A stretch of DNA of 64,000 nt from Saccharothrix australiensis. GTDB taxonomy: Bacteria > Actinomycetota > Actinomycetes > Mycobacteriales > Pseudonocardiaceae. Below the pieces are notes generated by a model, which saw only the letters and a list, made by a program, of their open reading frames with translations, was not told the origin of the DNA and did not search any database. The DNA lies in assembly GCF_003634935.1 (NCBI RefSeq), contig NZ_RBXO01000001.1:1885501-1949500 (forward strand), in the 5' to 3' direction. Below, one piece after another: positions 35,385 to 43,398 of the stretch. The position numbers and the translations under genes were made by a program. Numbering within the stretch: the stretch's first letter is position 1; each line of letters opens with the position of its first letter.

Positions 35385-36053
35385 TCACGCCGCCTTGTCG
35401 GAGCCCTGGTAGCTGTCGACGTACTCCTGGCCGGACAGTTCGAGGATGCGGTACACGACCTCGTCGGTGACGGACCGCAGGACGGGCAGCGACTCGTGCA
35501 TCCCGGTGTACCGGGAGAAGTCGAGCGGCTTCCCGAACCGGATGGTCACGGGGCGGATGCGAGGCAGCTTCGCGTCCACCGGCTGGACCTGGTCGGTCCC
35601 GATCAGCCCGACCGGCACGACCGGCGCGCCCGACTCCAGCGCCATCCGCGCGACACCCGTGCGACCCCGGTGCAGCCGGCCGTCCAGCGACCGCGTCCCC
35701 TCCGGGTAGATCGCGAACGCGCCACCGCCGGCCAGGATCTCCGCCGCGGTGTCCAGGGAGGCCCGTGCGGCCCTACCGATACCCCGGCGTACCGGAACGT
35801 GGCCCAGGGAGCCGAAGAAGTAGCGGGAGAGGGCGCCCTTGACCCCCGTGCCCTCGAAGTACTCGGCCTTGGCGAGGAACGAGACCCGCCGCGGCACCAC
35901 CATCGGGATCACGATGCTGTCGATGAACGACAGGTGGTTCGGTGCGAGGATCACCGGCCCGTCCGCGGGCACGTTCGCGAGCCCCTCCACCTCGGGGCGC
36001 CAGACCAGCCGTGCCGTCGGCGCCACCACGCGCTTCATCACCGTGTAGAGCAT
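35385..36053 (-). CDS. 1-acylglycerol-3-phosphate acyltransferase-like protein (PlsC family)
   Basis: The 222-residue acyltransferase has the HX4D motif in PNHLSFIDS and the substrate-binding block YPEGTRS. Family members add a fatty acid to lysophosphatidate at the membrane. ATG 36053 gives a normal N-terminus (MLYTVMKRVVAPTAR). A second, similar gene lies at 60720. A 14-bp palindrome at 36077-36090 lies in the likely promoter. Confidence 0.9.
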   Translation of the reverse strand: MLYTVMKRVVAPTARLVWRPEVEGLANVPADGPVILAPNHLSFIDSIVIPMVVPRRVSFLAKAEYFEGTGVKGALSRYFFGSLGHVPVRRGIGRAARASLDTAAEILAGGGAFAIYPEGTRSLDGRLHRGRTGVARMALESGAPVVPVGLIGTDQVQPVDAKLPRIRPVTIRFGKPLDFSRYTGMHESLPVLRSVTDEVVYRILELSGQEYVDSYQGSDKAA

Positions 36054-36076
36054 GGGAACAGCATTCCTTGTCCTCG

Positions 36077-36090
36077 TTACTGGGCAGTAA
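36077..36090. promoter_or_regulatory. Palindromic operator candidate upstream of plsC
   Basis: TTACTGGGCAGTAA is a perfect dyad (6-bp arms, GG centre) 24 bp upstream of the plsC start, in an unusually A/T-rich patch. The form resembles TetR-family operators. Confidence 0.5.
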
Positions 36091-36302
36091 AAAGGTGGCT
36101 GAAACCTCACTGGGGCGAGGTGTGGGGACGTGCATGGGGGATGGGGAGCGGTGGGCGGAGTGAGCGGTAAGGGCGGAGAGGAGTGAAGGGAGCAGGGGCG
36201 CGTGAGGGAGAGGTGCCGGGAATGTCGTACCCCGGTGGTTGGCTGTGTGTCGGGGGCCCCGGAGGCAGGGGACGCCCGCGTTCGCGTGCCCAGCGTGGCG
36301 AA

Positions 36303-36377
36303 GCGGTGCGGTGCGGGGTCGAGTCGAAGATCAAAGCGTGAAGGGCGTCCTCGACGGACGGGCAGGCCGCCGAGGAT
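36303..36377. repeat. Dispersed non-coding module, copy 2
   Basis: The core 36332-36376 matches 27023-27067 with two differences over 45 bp, including GAAGGGCGTCCTCG. It precedes the nested palindrome. Confidence 0.75.
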
Positions 36378-36441
36378 GACCTCTGGGCGTGCCTTCGGTG
36401 CGGCGCGGTGCAAGGGCAAAGCTTCTCCGAAGCTCTGCTTC

Positions 36442-36567
36442 GCGTGTCATCCCCGTATGGCCTGGTCAAAGACCACACGCCTGGTCAGGCAGGTCAAGCG
36501 AAGGGCGTGCTTGACCTGCCTGACCGAGCGTGGACCCCTGCGGGCAGGCCATCCGGGGATGACACGC
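36442..36567. repeat. Nested palindromic element, copy B
   Basis: Outer arms 36442-36464 and 36545-36567 pair over 23 bp with one mismatch. An inner 17-bp perfect hairpin (36483-36499 with 36509-36525) has the loop GAAGGGCGT. It is homologous to the element at 17535-17660 read on the minus strand, including the block CCCTGCGGGCAGGCCAT. Confidence 0.9.
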
Positions 36568-36589
36568 TCGGGTGAGGTGTGCGGGGGCG

Positions 36590-37648
36590 TCAGGCGTCGG
36601 GTAGTTGGGCCTTGAGTTCCGTCGAACGGGTGGCCCAGCGGCGGAGCAGGTCGGCTGCCGCGCCCGAGTCGATCGCCTCGCCCGCCCGGCCCAGTGCCGC
36701 CGCCAGGTCCGCGTGCAGGTCGCCGCTCAGGCCGCTGTGCGCCGCGATGGCGCCGGCCGCGTTGAGCAGCACCGCGTCGCGCACCGCGCCCGGCTTGCCG
36801 GTCACGAGTTCGCGCACCACCTCCGCGTTGACGGACGCGTCGCCCCCGCGCAGGTCGTCCGGCAGGGCCGGCTCGACGCCCAGCGCGGACGGGTCGATGC
36901 GGTCGGTGCGGACGGTGTGATCGTCGGCCACCCAGACGGCCGTCGTGGTGGTCGTCGTGATCTCGTCCAGGCCGTCCTCGCCGCGCACGACGAGCGCCGT
37001 GTGGCCCCGCCGGGCCAGCACGCCGGCGATCAGGGGCGCCGCCGCCGCCCGCGCGCAGCCGATCAGGCCGACCGTCGGCTGCGCCGGGTTGGTCAGCGGG
37101 CCCAGCAGGTTGAACGACGTCGGGATGCCCAGCTCCCGCCTCGGCCCCAGCGTGTGCCGGAACGCCGGGTGGAAGACCGGGGCGAAGCAGAAGCCGATGC
37201 CCAGCTCCTCGACGGTCGTCTGCACGCCCAGCGGCGGCAGGTCGATCGCCACGCCCAGGGCCTCCAGCACGTCGGCCGTGCCGCACTTGGACGACGCCGC
37301 GCGGTTGCCGTGCTTCACGATCGGCACGCCCGCCGACGCCGCCACGATGGCCGCCATCGTCGAGATGTTGACCGACCCGGAGTTGTCGCCGCCCGTGCCG
37401 ACGATGTCCGCCGCCCGCGCGTCCACCGTGAACCGCCGCCCGTACTTGAGCATCACGCTCGCGAGGCCGTCGACCTCCTCGGGCGTCTCGCCCTTCGCCC
37501 GCAGCGCCACCGCGAACGCGCCCACCTGGGCCGGTGTCGCCGCGCCGGACATGATCTGGTCCATCGCCCAGCCCGTGTCGTCCTCGGAGAGGTCGACGCG
37601 GTCGATGAGCTGGTTGAGCAGTAACGGCCAGGTGCGCTCCGCCGCCAT
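36590..37648 (-). CDS. trpD: Anthranilate phosphoribosyltransferase
   Basis: The 352-residue enzyme transfers phosphoribose to anthranilate in tryptophan synthesis. The PRPP-binding motif VGTGGDNSGSVNIST and KHGNRAASSKCG are intact. ATG 37648 (MAAERTWPLLLNQLI) is five bases after the stop of the upstream receiver gene, so the two are likely co-transcribed. Isolated trpD beside the bc1-oxidase genes is the mycobacterial arrangement. Confidence 0.94.
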   Translation of the reverse strand: MAAERTWPLLLNQLIDRVDLSEDDTGWAMDQIMSGAATPAQVGAFAVALRAKGETPEEVDGLASVMLKYGRRFTVDARAADIVGTGGDNSGSVNISTMAAIVAASAGVPIVKHGNRAASSKCGTADVLEALGVAIDLPPLGVQTTVEELGIGFCFAPVFHPAFRHTLGPRRELGIPTSFNLLGPLTNPAQPTVGLIGCARAAAAPLIAGVLARRGHTALVVRGEDGLDEITTTTTTAVWVADDHTVRTDRIDPSALGVEPALPDDLRGGDASVNAEVVRELVTGKPGAVRDAVLLNAAGAIAAHSGLSGDLHADLAAALGRAGEAIDSGAAADLLRRWATRSTELKAQLPDA

Positions 37649-37653
37649 CGCCC

Positions 37654-38064
37654 TCAGCCCCGCACCGCGGGCACGGCGGAGGACCGCAGCACCTCGGCCA
37701 CGGTCTCGGCGGCGGCCAGCGGGTCGAGCGGGTGCACCAGCACCGCGTCCGCCTGCGACCACGTCGCCAGCCAGCGGTCGTCCTTGCGGCGCACCGCCAC
37801 CACGATCGGGGGACAGTCGGCGATCTCGTTCTTGAGCTGCCGGGACAGCCCCATGCCGCCGGTCGGCTGCGCCTCGCCGTCCAGGATGGCCAGGTCGACG
37901 CCGCCCTTGTCCACCTCGTAGAGCACGTCGGCGATCGTGCCCGCCTCCACGTACTCCACCCGGCCCAGATCCGGCGCCGGGCGCCGCCCCACGGCAGTGA
38001 TGATCGTCTCACGCACCTCGGGGCGGTGGCTGAACACCAGGAGCCTGGTCGTCTGCGTGCTCAT
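37654..38064 (-). CDS. Stand-alone receiver-like domain protein
   Basis: A 136-residue protein with the alpha/beta pattern of a response-regulator receiver domain (LLVFSHRPEVRETI, DLAILDGEAQPTGGMGL) and no output domain. The aspartate of LAILDGEA is at the phosphoacceptor position. The acidic pocket at the N-terminus is weak, with SHRPE in place of paired acids, so phosphorylation is uncertain. Such proteins are conserved upstream of trpD in actinobacteria. ATG 38064 is used. Confidence 0.78.
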   Translation of the reverse strand: MSTQTTRLLVFSHRPEVRETIITAVGRRPAPDLGRVEYVEAGTIADVLYEVDKGGVDLAILDGEAQPTGGMGLSRQLKNEIADCPPIVVAVRRKDDRWLATWSQADAVLVHPLDPLAAAETVAEVLRSSAVPAVRG

Positions 38065-38120
38065 CTGCGTGGTCCTCCGGCGGGTCGGGTGCCAGGTGAC
38101 CTTGATGTTATCCGGCCCAC

Positions 38121-38519
38121 CTACCCGGCCCCTTGCGGGACCTGGAGAGCGTCCCAGCCGATCCAGTCGCCGCCCAGCCGCTGCGCCAGGCTCGCCATCC
38201 GGGACCGCTCCTGCGCGCACGACAGCGCCGTCAGCACCTGCACGCGCAGCGCGTGGCAGTGCTCGCCCGCGCGGAGTTCCCAGCCGTCCGGCGCGAGCAG
38301 TTCCCGAGCGCGTTCCACCTGGTCAGGGGGCAGGACGAGGTGATGGCGCAGCACCGCGGGCGCGGTCGGGCGCCACCGCGGCGACCGGGCCAGCGCCGCC
38401 GAGTCCGCCTCCGCGACGTCGAACGCCTCCACCACGACCACCAGCCCCGGCGAATCGACCTCCGGCGTCGGTTCGGCGCGCCGCGCCCGACGATCGCGCC
38501 ACCGGCTCAACAACCCCAT
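38121..38519 (-). CDS. Conserved actinobacterial protein, unknown function
   Basis: A 132-residue soluble protein starting MGLLSRWRDRRARRAEP. The middle is a compact alpha/beta domain (LVVVVEAFDVAEADS ... HHLVLPPDQVERARELL). It lies divergent from ctaE with 92 bp between. No function is known to me. Confidence 0.72.
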   Translation of the reverse strand: MGLLSRWRDRRARRAEPTPEVDSPGLVVVVEAFDVAEADSAALARSPRWRPTAPAVLRHHLVLPPDQVERARELLAPDGWELRAGEHCHALRVQVLTALSCAQERSRMASLAQRLGGDWIGWDALQVPQGAG

Positions 38520-38611
38520 GAGGACCTCACCGCCCGTGTGACCAGGATGACCGGTCGATCAGCCCCGGACCCGATGGGCGGAGCGAAAACCTGCAAGCAA
38601 TAATGCGTCGT

Positions 38612-39211
38612 GTGACAACGGCAGCGCCCTCCATCGGCCAGCGCGTGCACTCGCTGAACCGCCCGAACATGGTCAGCGTCGGCACGATCGTCTGGCTGTC
38701 CAGTGAGCTCATGTTCTTCGCGGGGCTCTTCGCCATGTTCTTCACGGTGAAGGCCCAGAACGACGGACCGTGGCCCCCGGCTCCGACCCACCTGAACGTG
38801 CCGTACGCACTGTTCTTCACGATCATCCTGGTGGCCTCGTCGTTCACCTGCCAGTGGGGCGTGTTCGCCGCCGAGCGCGGCGACGTGTTCGGCCTGCGTC
38901 GCTGGTACCTCGTGACGCTGATCATGGGCGCGATCTTCGTGGCCGGTCAGGCGGGTGAGTACTTCAACCTCGTCCACGAGGGCACGACCATCCCCGGTTC
39001 CGCCTACGGCACCGTCTTCTACCTCACGACGGGCTTCCACGGCCTGCACGTGATCGGCGGCCTGATCGCGTTCGGCTACCTGCTGGTCCGCACGAAGCTG
39101 AGCAAGTTCACCCCCGCGCAGGCGACCTCGGCGATCGTCGTGTCGTACTACTGGCACTTCGTCGACGTCGTCTGGATCGGCTTGTTCGCCGTCATCTACA
39201 TCGTGCCCTGA
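38612..39211 (+). CDS. ctaE: Cytochrome c oxidase subunit 3
   Basis: The 199-residue subunit has five transmembrane helices and the family segments [20 protein letters not shown] and [12 protein letters not shown]. The start is put at GTG 38612 ([18 protein letters not shown]), where mycobacterial homologues also begin. It lies five bases after TAATGC, so it is probably leaderless, and the ATG at 38603 is less likely. It heads the ctaE-qcrCAB operon. Confidence 0.95.
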   Translation: MTTAAPSIGQRVHSLNRPNMVSVGTIVWLSSELMFFAGLFAMFFTVKAQNDGPWPPAPTHLNVPYALFFTIILVASSFTCQWGVFAAERGDVFGLRRWYLVTLIMGAIFVAGQAGEYFNLVHEGTTIPGSAYGTVFYLTTGFHGLHVIGGLIAFGYLLVRTKLSKFTPAQATSAIVVSYYWHFVDVVWIGLFAVIYIVP

Positions 39212-39258
39212 CGACCAGCACGAACCCCGAACTCACACCAGCAAGGGTTGCCGCACAC

Positions 39259-40068
39259 ATGACCACCAACACCACACGGGCCCGGAAGCGCAGCACGAAG
39301 CTGCGCAGGCGGATCTCGGGCCTGCTCGCGCTGGGCTTCGCACTGCTGGCCGCGGGCTTCCTGTTCAGCGCCCTCGCGCCGCAGCCGCAGACCGCGCAGG
39401 CGCAGGACGACCCGGCCCAGGTGCGACTGGGTGAGCAGCTCTACAACAACACCTGCATCTCCTGCCACGGCAAGAACCTCGACGGCGTCGAGGACCGCGG
39501 CCCGAGCCTGATCGGCGTCGGCGAGGCCGCCGTCTACTTCCAGGTCTCGTCGGGCCGGATGCCGATGGCCCGCCAGGAGGCGCAGGCGCAGCGCAAGCCG
39601 GCCGTGTTCACGCCGGAGGAGATCGACGCGCTCGGCGCGTTCATCCAGTCCCGCGGCGGCGGCCCCCAGACCCCCGAGCTGCGCGGCGAGGCGCTGCGCG
39701 GCGAGGACCCCGCCCGCGGCGGCGAGCTGTTCCGGCTCAACTGCGCGGCGTGCCACAACTTCACCGGTCGCGGCGGGGCGCTGTCGTCCGGCAAGTTCGC
39801 ACCCCAGTTGGACGGCGTGACCGAGGAGCAGCTGTACACGGCGATGCTCACCGGTCCGCAGAACATGCCGAAGTTCTCCGACCGGCAGCTCACGCCGGAG
39901 GAGAAGCAGGACATCATCGCGTACATCAAGTCGGTGACCGACGGGAAGAACAACCCCGGCGGCGCCCCCCTCGGCGGCTTCGGGCCGGTTTCGGAGGGTC
40001 TGATCGCGTTCATCGTGGGTATCGCCGCCCTGATCGGCGTGACCCTCTGGATCGGAGCCAAGGCATGA
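39259..40068 (+). CDS. qcrC: Cytochrome bc1 complex cytochrome c subunit (dihaem)
   Basis: The 269-residue protein has an N-terminal membrane anchor, two c-type haem motifs (C66ISCH70 and C162AACH166) and a C-terminal transmembrane helix. This dihaem form replaces soluble cytochrome c and wires QcrB/QcrA directly to the CuA site of CtaC in actinobacterial supercomplexes. The qcrA start overlaps its stop as ATGA. Confidence 0.96.
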   Translation: MTTNTTRARKRSTKLRRRISGLLALGFALLAAGFLFSALAPQPQTAQAQDDPAQVRLGEQLYNNTCISCHGKNLDGVEDRGPSLIGVGEAAVYFQVSSGRMPMARQEAQAQRKPAVFTPEEIDALGAFIQSRGGGPQTPELRGEALRGEDPARGGELFRLNCAACHNFTGRGGALSSGKFAPQLDGVTEEQLYTAMLTGPQNMPKFSDRQLTPEEKQDIIAYIKSVTDGKNNPGGAPLGGFGPVSEGLIAFIVGIAALIGVTLWIGAKA

Positions 40069-41189
40069 GCGGCGAGAAGCCGAACGACCTGCCCGACGAG
40101 GCGGCCCTCGCCGGGATGAGCAGGGACGAGCTGGTCAAGCTCGGGACGAACCTCGACGGCGTCGAGCTGGTCCACTACGAAGAGCGGTGGCCCGTCAAGG
40201 GCACCCGCGCCGAGCGCCGGGCCGAGCGCACCGTGGCCCTGTGGTTCGCCATCGCCGCCCTGTCCGGCCTGGCGTTCCTCGCCGCGTTCCTGTTCTGGCC
40301 GTGGAAGTACCAGGCGCCGAACACCCCCGACCACTTCGTGTACTCGCTGTACACGCCGGTCATCGGTTTCACGCTGGGCCTGTCCATCCTCGCCCTGGGC
40401 GTGGGCGCGCTGCTGTACACGAAGAAGTTCATCCCGGAGGAGCTGGCCGTCCAGCAGCGCCACGACGGCGGCTCGTCGGAGGTCGACAAGGCCACCGTCG
40501 TCGCCGAGCTGGCCGACGCGGGCAACCGCTCCGGCATCGCCCGCCGCTCGCTGATCAAGCGCACCGCCGGCCTGGGCGCGGGCGTGTTCGGCCTGGGCGT
40601 GCTCGCCGTGCCGCTCGGCGCGCTGGTCAAGAACCCGTGGTCGGACAGCGAGACCAAGAACTCGCTGTGGCACACCGGCTGGAAGTCCGAGAACGGCGAG
40701 AAGGTCTACCTGCGCCGCAGCACCGGCCGGATGCACGACGTCGCCCTGGTCCGCCCCGAGGACCTGGACGCGGGCGGTTTCGAGACCGTCTTCCCGTTCC
40801 GGGAGTCCGAGCGCGGCAACGAGGAAGCCCTGGTCGCGGCGATGAAGCGGGCCGACACGCCGGTCATGCTCATCCGCCTGCGCCCCGGCCAGCAGGTCAC
40901 CAAGCGTGCGGGCCAGGAGGACTTCAACTACGGCGACCTGTACGCCTACTCGAAGATCTGCACCCACCTGGGCTGCCCGACCTCGCTGTACGAGCAGCAG
41001 ACCGGTCTGCTGCTCTGCCCGTGCCACCAGTCGCAGTTCGACGTCTTCCACTACGGCAAGCCGCGGTTCGGCCCCGCGACCCGAGCGCTCCCGCAGCTTC
41101 CGATCACGGTTGACGAAGACGGATACTTGATTGCCCGCGGTGACTTCATCGAGGCCGTGGGTCCGGCGTTCTGGGAGCGTAAGTCATGA
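40065..41189 (+). CDS. qcrA: Cytochrome bc1 complex Rieske iron-sulfur subunit
   Basis: The 374-residue subunit has three predicted transmembrane helices and a C-terminal Rieske domain. The 2Fe-2S ligands are in C299THLGC304 and C318PCHQS, with Cys304 and Cys320 as the disulfide pair. A twin-arginine-like [15 protein letters not shown] precedes the third helix. ATG 40065 overlaps the qcrC stop and its own stop overlaps qcrB. Confidence 0.96.
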   Translation: MSGEKPNDLPDEAALAGMSRDELVKLGTNLDGVELVHYEERWPVKGTRAERRAERTVALWFAIAALSGLAFLAAFLFWPWKYQAPNTPDHFVYSLYTPVIGFTLGLSILALGVGALLYTKKFIPEELAVQQRHDGGSSEVDKATVVAELADAGNRSGIARRSLIKRTAGLGAGVFGLGVLAVPLGALVKNPWSDSETKNSLWHTGWKSENGEKVYLRRSTGRMHDVALVRPEDLDAGGFETVFPFRESERGNEEALVAAMKRADTPVMLIRLRPGQQVTKRAGQEDFNYGDLYAYSKICTHLGCPTSLYEQQTGLLLCPCHQSQFDVFHYGKPRFGPATRALPQLPITVDEDGYLIARGDFIEAVGPAFWERKS

Positions 41190-42856
41190 GCGGCATCACC
41201 ACGCCGACAAAGCGGCAGAACGCCGCCGCCAGGGTGGCGGGCGGTGCCGCGAAGTGGGCTGACGACCGGTTCCACATGGCCGGTGGCATGCGGAAGCAGC
41301 TGAACAAGGTGTTCCCGACCCACTGGTCGTTCCTGCTCGGCGAGATCGCGCTGTACAGCTTCATCATCCTGCTGCTGTCGGGCACCTACCTGGCGCTGTT
41401 CTTCGACCCCTCGATGGAGGAGGTCATCTACCACGGCAGCGTGGTGAACATGCAGAACATGGAGATGTCGCGCGCGTTCGAGTCGACGCTCCAGATCTCG
41501 TTCGACGTCCGCGGCGGCCTGTTCGTCCGCCAGGTGCACCACTGGGCGGCGCTGCTGTTCATGGGCGCGATCGTGGTCCACATGTTCCGGATCTTCTTCA
41601 CCGGCGCGTTCCGCCGGCCGCGGGAGATCAACTGGGTCATCGGCATCGTGCTGTTCATGCTCGGCGCGATCGAGGGCTTCCTCGGCTACTCGCTGCCCGA
41701 CGACCTGCTGTCCGGCACCGGCCTCCGCGTGATGGCGGCCCTGCTGATCTCGTTCCCGGTCATCGGCACGTGGCTGAACTGGCTGGCGTTCGGCGGCGAG
41801 TTCCCCGGCACGGAGATCATCCCGCGCCTGTACACGCTGCACATCCTGGTCATCCCGGCGGTCATCCTGGCGCTGATCGCCGTCCACCTCGGCCTGGTCT
41901 GGTACCAGAAGCACACCCAGTTCCCCGGCGTCGGGCGCAAGGAGACCAACGTCGTCGGCGTCCGCATCATGCCGGTGTTCGCGGCCAAGGGCGGCGGCTT
42001 CTTCGCGGTCGTCGTCGCGGTCACCGCGATCATGGGCGGCATCTTCCAGATCAACCCGATCTGGAACATCGGCCCGTACAACCCGTCGCAGGTGTCGGCG
42101 GGCTCGCAGCCCGACTGGTACATGGGCTGGACCGACGGCCTGGTGCGCATCTGGCCGGCGTGGGAGGCGTACCTCGGGGACTACACGATCCCGGCGCCGT
42201 TCTGGCCGTTCATGCTGGGTCTTCCGCTGCTGACGGGCATCGCCGCGGTGTACCCGTGGATCGAGCGCAAGATGACCAAGGACTACGCGCACCACAACCT
42301 GCTCCAGCGCCCGCGCGACGTGCCGGTCCGGACGTCGCTCGGCGTCATGGCCATCTCGTACTTCATGGTGCTGCTGGTCATGGGCGCGAACGACATCTTC
42401 GCCTACCAGTTCGACATCTCGTTGAACGCGACGACGTGGATGGGCCGGATCGGCCTGTTGGTGATCCCTCCGGTCGCCTACTTCCTGACGTACCGGATCT
42501 GCATCGGCCTCCAGCGCAGCGACCGCGAGGTCCTGGAGCACGGCGTGGAGACGGGCATCATCAAGCGCCTGCCGCACGGCGAGTTCATCGAGGTCCACCA
42601 GCCGCTCGGCCCGGTGGACGACCACGGCCACCCGCTGCCCCTGGCGTACCAGGGCGCGCCGGTGCCGAAGAAGATGAACAAGCTCGGCTCGGCCGGCCAC
42701 CCGGTGCCCGGCAGCTTCCTGACGCCGGACGCGCCGGAGGAGACCGCGGCGCTCGCTCGGGCCCGCCAGGGCTCGGGCGCCCCGAAGGACGCGCTGACGG
42801 GCGAGAACAAGCCGTCGGGCGAACTCGCGGGCAAGCCGGCCCAGCCGGAGTCCTGA
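41186..42856 (+). CDS. qcrB: Cytochrome bc1 complex cytochrome b subunit
   Basis: The 556-residue subunit has eight or more helices with haem histidines in [20 protein letters not shown] and [20 protein letters not shown], and a long hydrophilic C-terminus typical of actinobacteria. It oxidises menaquinol and is the target of the Q203-type inhibitors in mycobacteria. It ends the operon, followed by a strong terminator. Confidence 0.97.
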   Translation: MSGITTPTKRQNAAARVAGGAAKWADDRFHMAGGMRKQLNKVFPTHWSFLLGEIALYSFIILLLSGTYLALFFDPSMEEVIYHGSVVNMQNMEMSRAFESTLQISFDVRGGLFVRQVHHWAALLFMGAIVVHMFRIFFTGAFRRPREINWVIGIVLFMLGAIEGFLGYSLPDDLLSGTGLRVMAALLISFPVIGTWLNWLAFGGEFPGTEIIPRLYTLHILVIPAVILALIAVHLGLVWYQKHTQFPGVGRKETNVVGVRIMPVFAAKGGGFFAVVVAVTAIMGGIFQINPIWNIGPYNPSQVSAGSQPDWYMGWTDGLVRIWPAWEAYLGDYTIPAPFWPFMLGLPLLTGIAAVYPWIERKMTKDYAHHNLLQRPRDVPVRTSLGVMAISYFMVLLVMGANDIFAYQFDISLNATTWMGRIGLLVIPPVAYFLTYRICIGLQRSDREVLEHGVETGIIKRLPHGEFIEVHQPLGPVDDHGHPLPLAYQGAPVPKKMNKLGSAGHPVPGSFLTPDAPEETAALARARQGSGAPKDALTGENKPSGELAGKPAQPES

Positions 42857-42861
42857 CCGAT

Positions 42862-42900
42862 CGCGAAAGGCCCCGCACCCTGGTGGTGCGGGGCCTTTCG
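42862..42900 (+). terminator. Terminator of the ctaE-qcrCAB operon
   Basis: A perfect 17-bp stem (42862-42878 with 42884-42900) and a CTGGT loop, five bases after the qcrB stop. Confidence 0.85.
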
Positions 42901-43077
42901 CTGTCCGGGACGGCCGGTCGGCGGGGCCGCGTGCGTCGGCCGGGCACCGCGCCGAACGGGTGGCTCGGGCGTGCGCGCCCCGGCGGCTCGGGGGCCCCGG
43001 TGCGGAGCGGCTCGGGCTGGAGCGGTTCAGGCCGGGGCGGCTCGGGCTCGGGTGGTCCGGGCTCGGGCGGCCGGCGA

Positions 43078-43362
43078 TCAGGCGTCGTCCAGGCCGACGG
43101 CGAACGCCGCCTCCGTGTCCCGCTTCGAGTAGGACCGGAACGAGATGTGGGTGTCGGTGTTCAGCACGCCGGGCACCTTCGAGATGCGACCGGGCACGAG
43201 GTCGGCCAGGTCCTCGTGCCGCGCGACCTTCACCAGGGCGATGAGGTCGACGTCACCCGCGCACGAGTACACCTCCGTGACGCCTTCGATGTCGGCGATC
43301 GCCTGTGCCGCGTCCGGAATGGTCTCGGCGGCGGCCTGGATCAACACGATCGCGGTGATCAC
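43078..43362 (-). CDS. Stand-alone Lrp/AsnC ligand-binding (RAM) domain protein
   Basis: The 94-residue product consists only of the RAM effector-binding domain of Lrp/AsnC regulators (VITAIVLIQAAAETIPDAAQ, GRISKVPGVLNTDTHISF) without a DNA-binding domain. Such proteins can pair with full-length Lrp proteins or bind amino acids. GTG 43362 is chosen because AAGGAGG lies five bases upstream. The open frame upstream to 43395 lacks a ribosome site. It follows the exonuclease gene. Confidence 0.9.
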   Translation of the reverse strand: MITAIVLIQAAAETIPDAAQAIADIEGVTEVYSCAGDVDLIALVKVARHEDLADLVPGRISKVPGVLNTDTHISFRSYSKRDTEAAFAVGLDDA

Positions 43363-43398
43363 AGCGTCCTCCTTGGTCATGGTCGGGTGGTCCACATG

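Larger units (their letters stand above)
36054..36589. other. 536-bp non-coding interval with promoter palindrome and repeat elements
   Basis: This interval separates plsC (start) from trpD (end), both on the minus strand. It contains the TTACTG/CAGTAA palindrome, the module repeated at 27 kb, and a nested palindrome related to that at 17.5 kb. No frame has coding bias. Confidence 0.7.

Noticed and set aside
38603-38611. ATG 38603 as the ctaE start
   Set aside because: It would overlap the presumed -10 region; GTG 38612 matches the usual N-terminus of the family.
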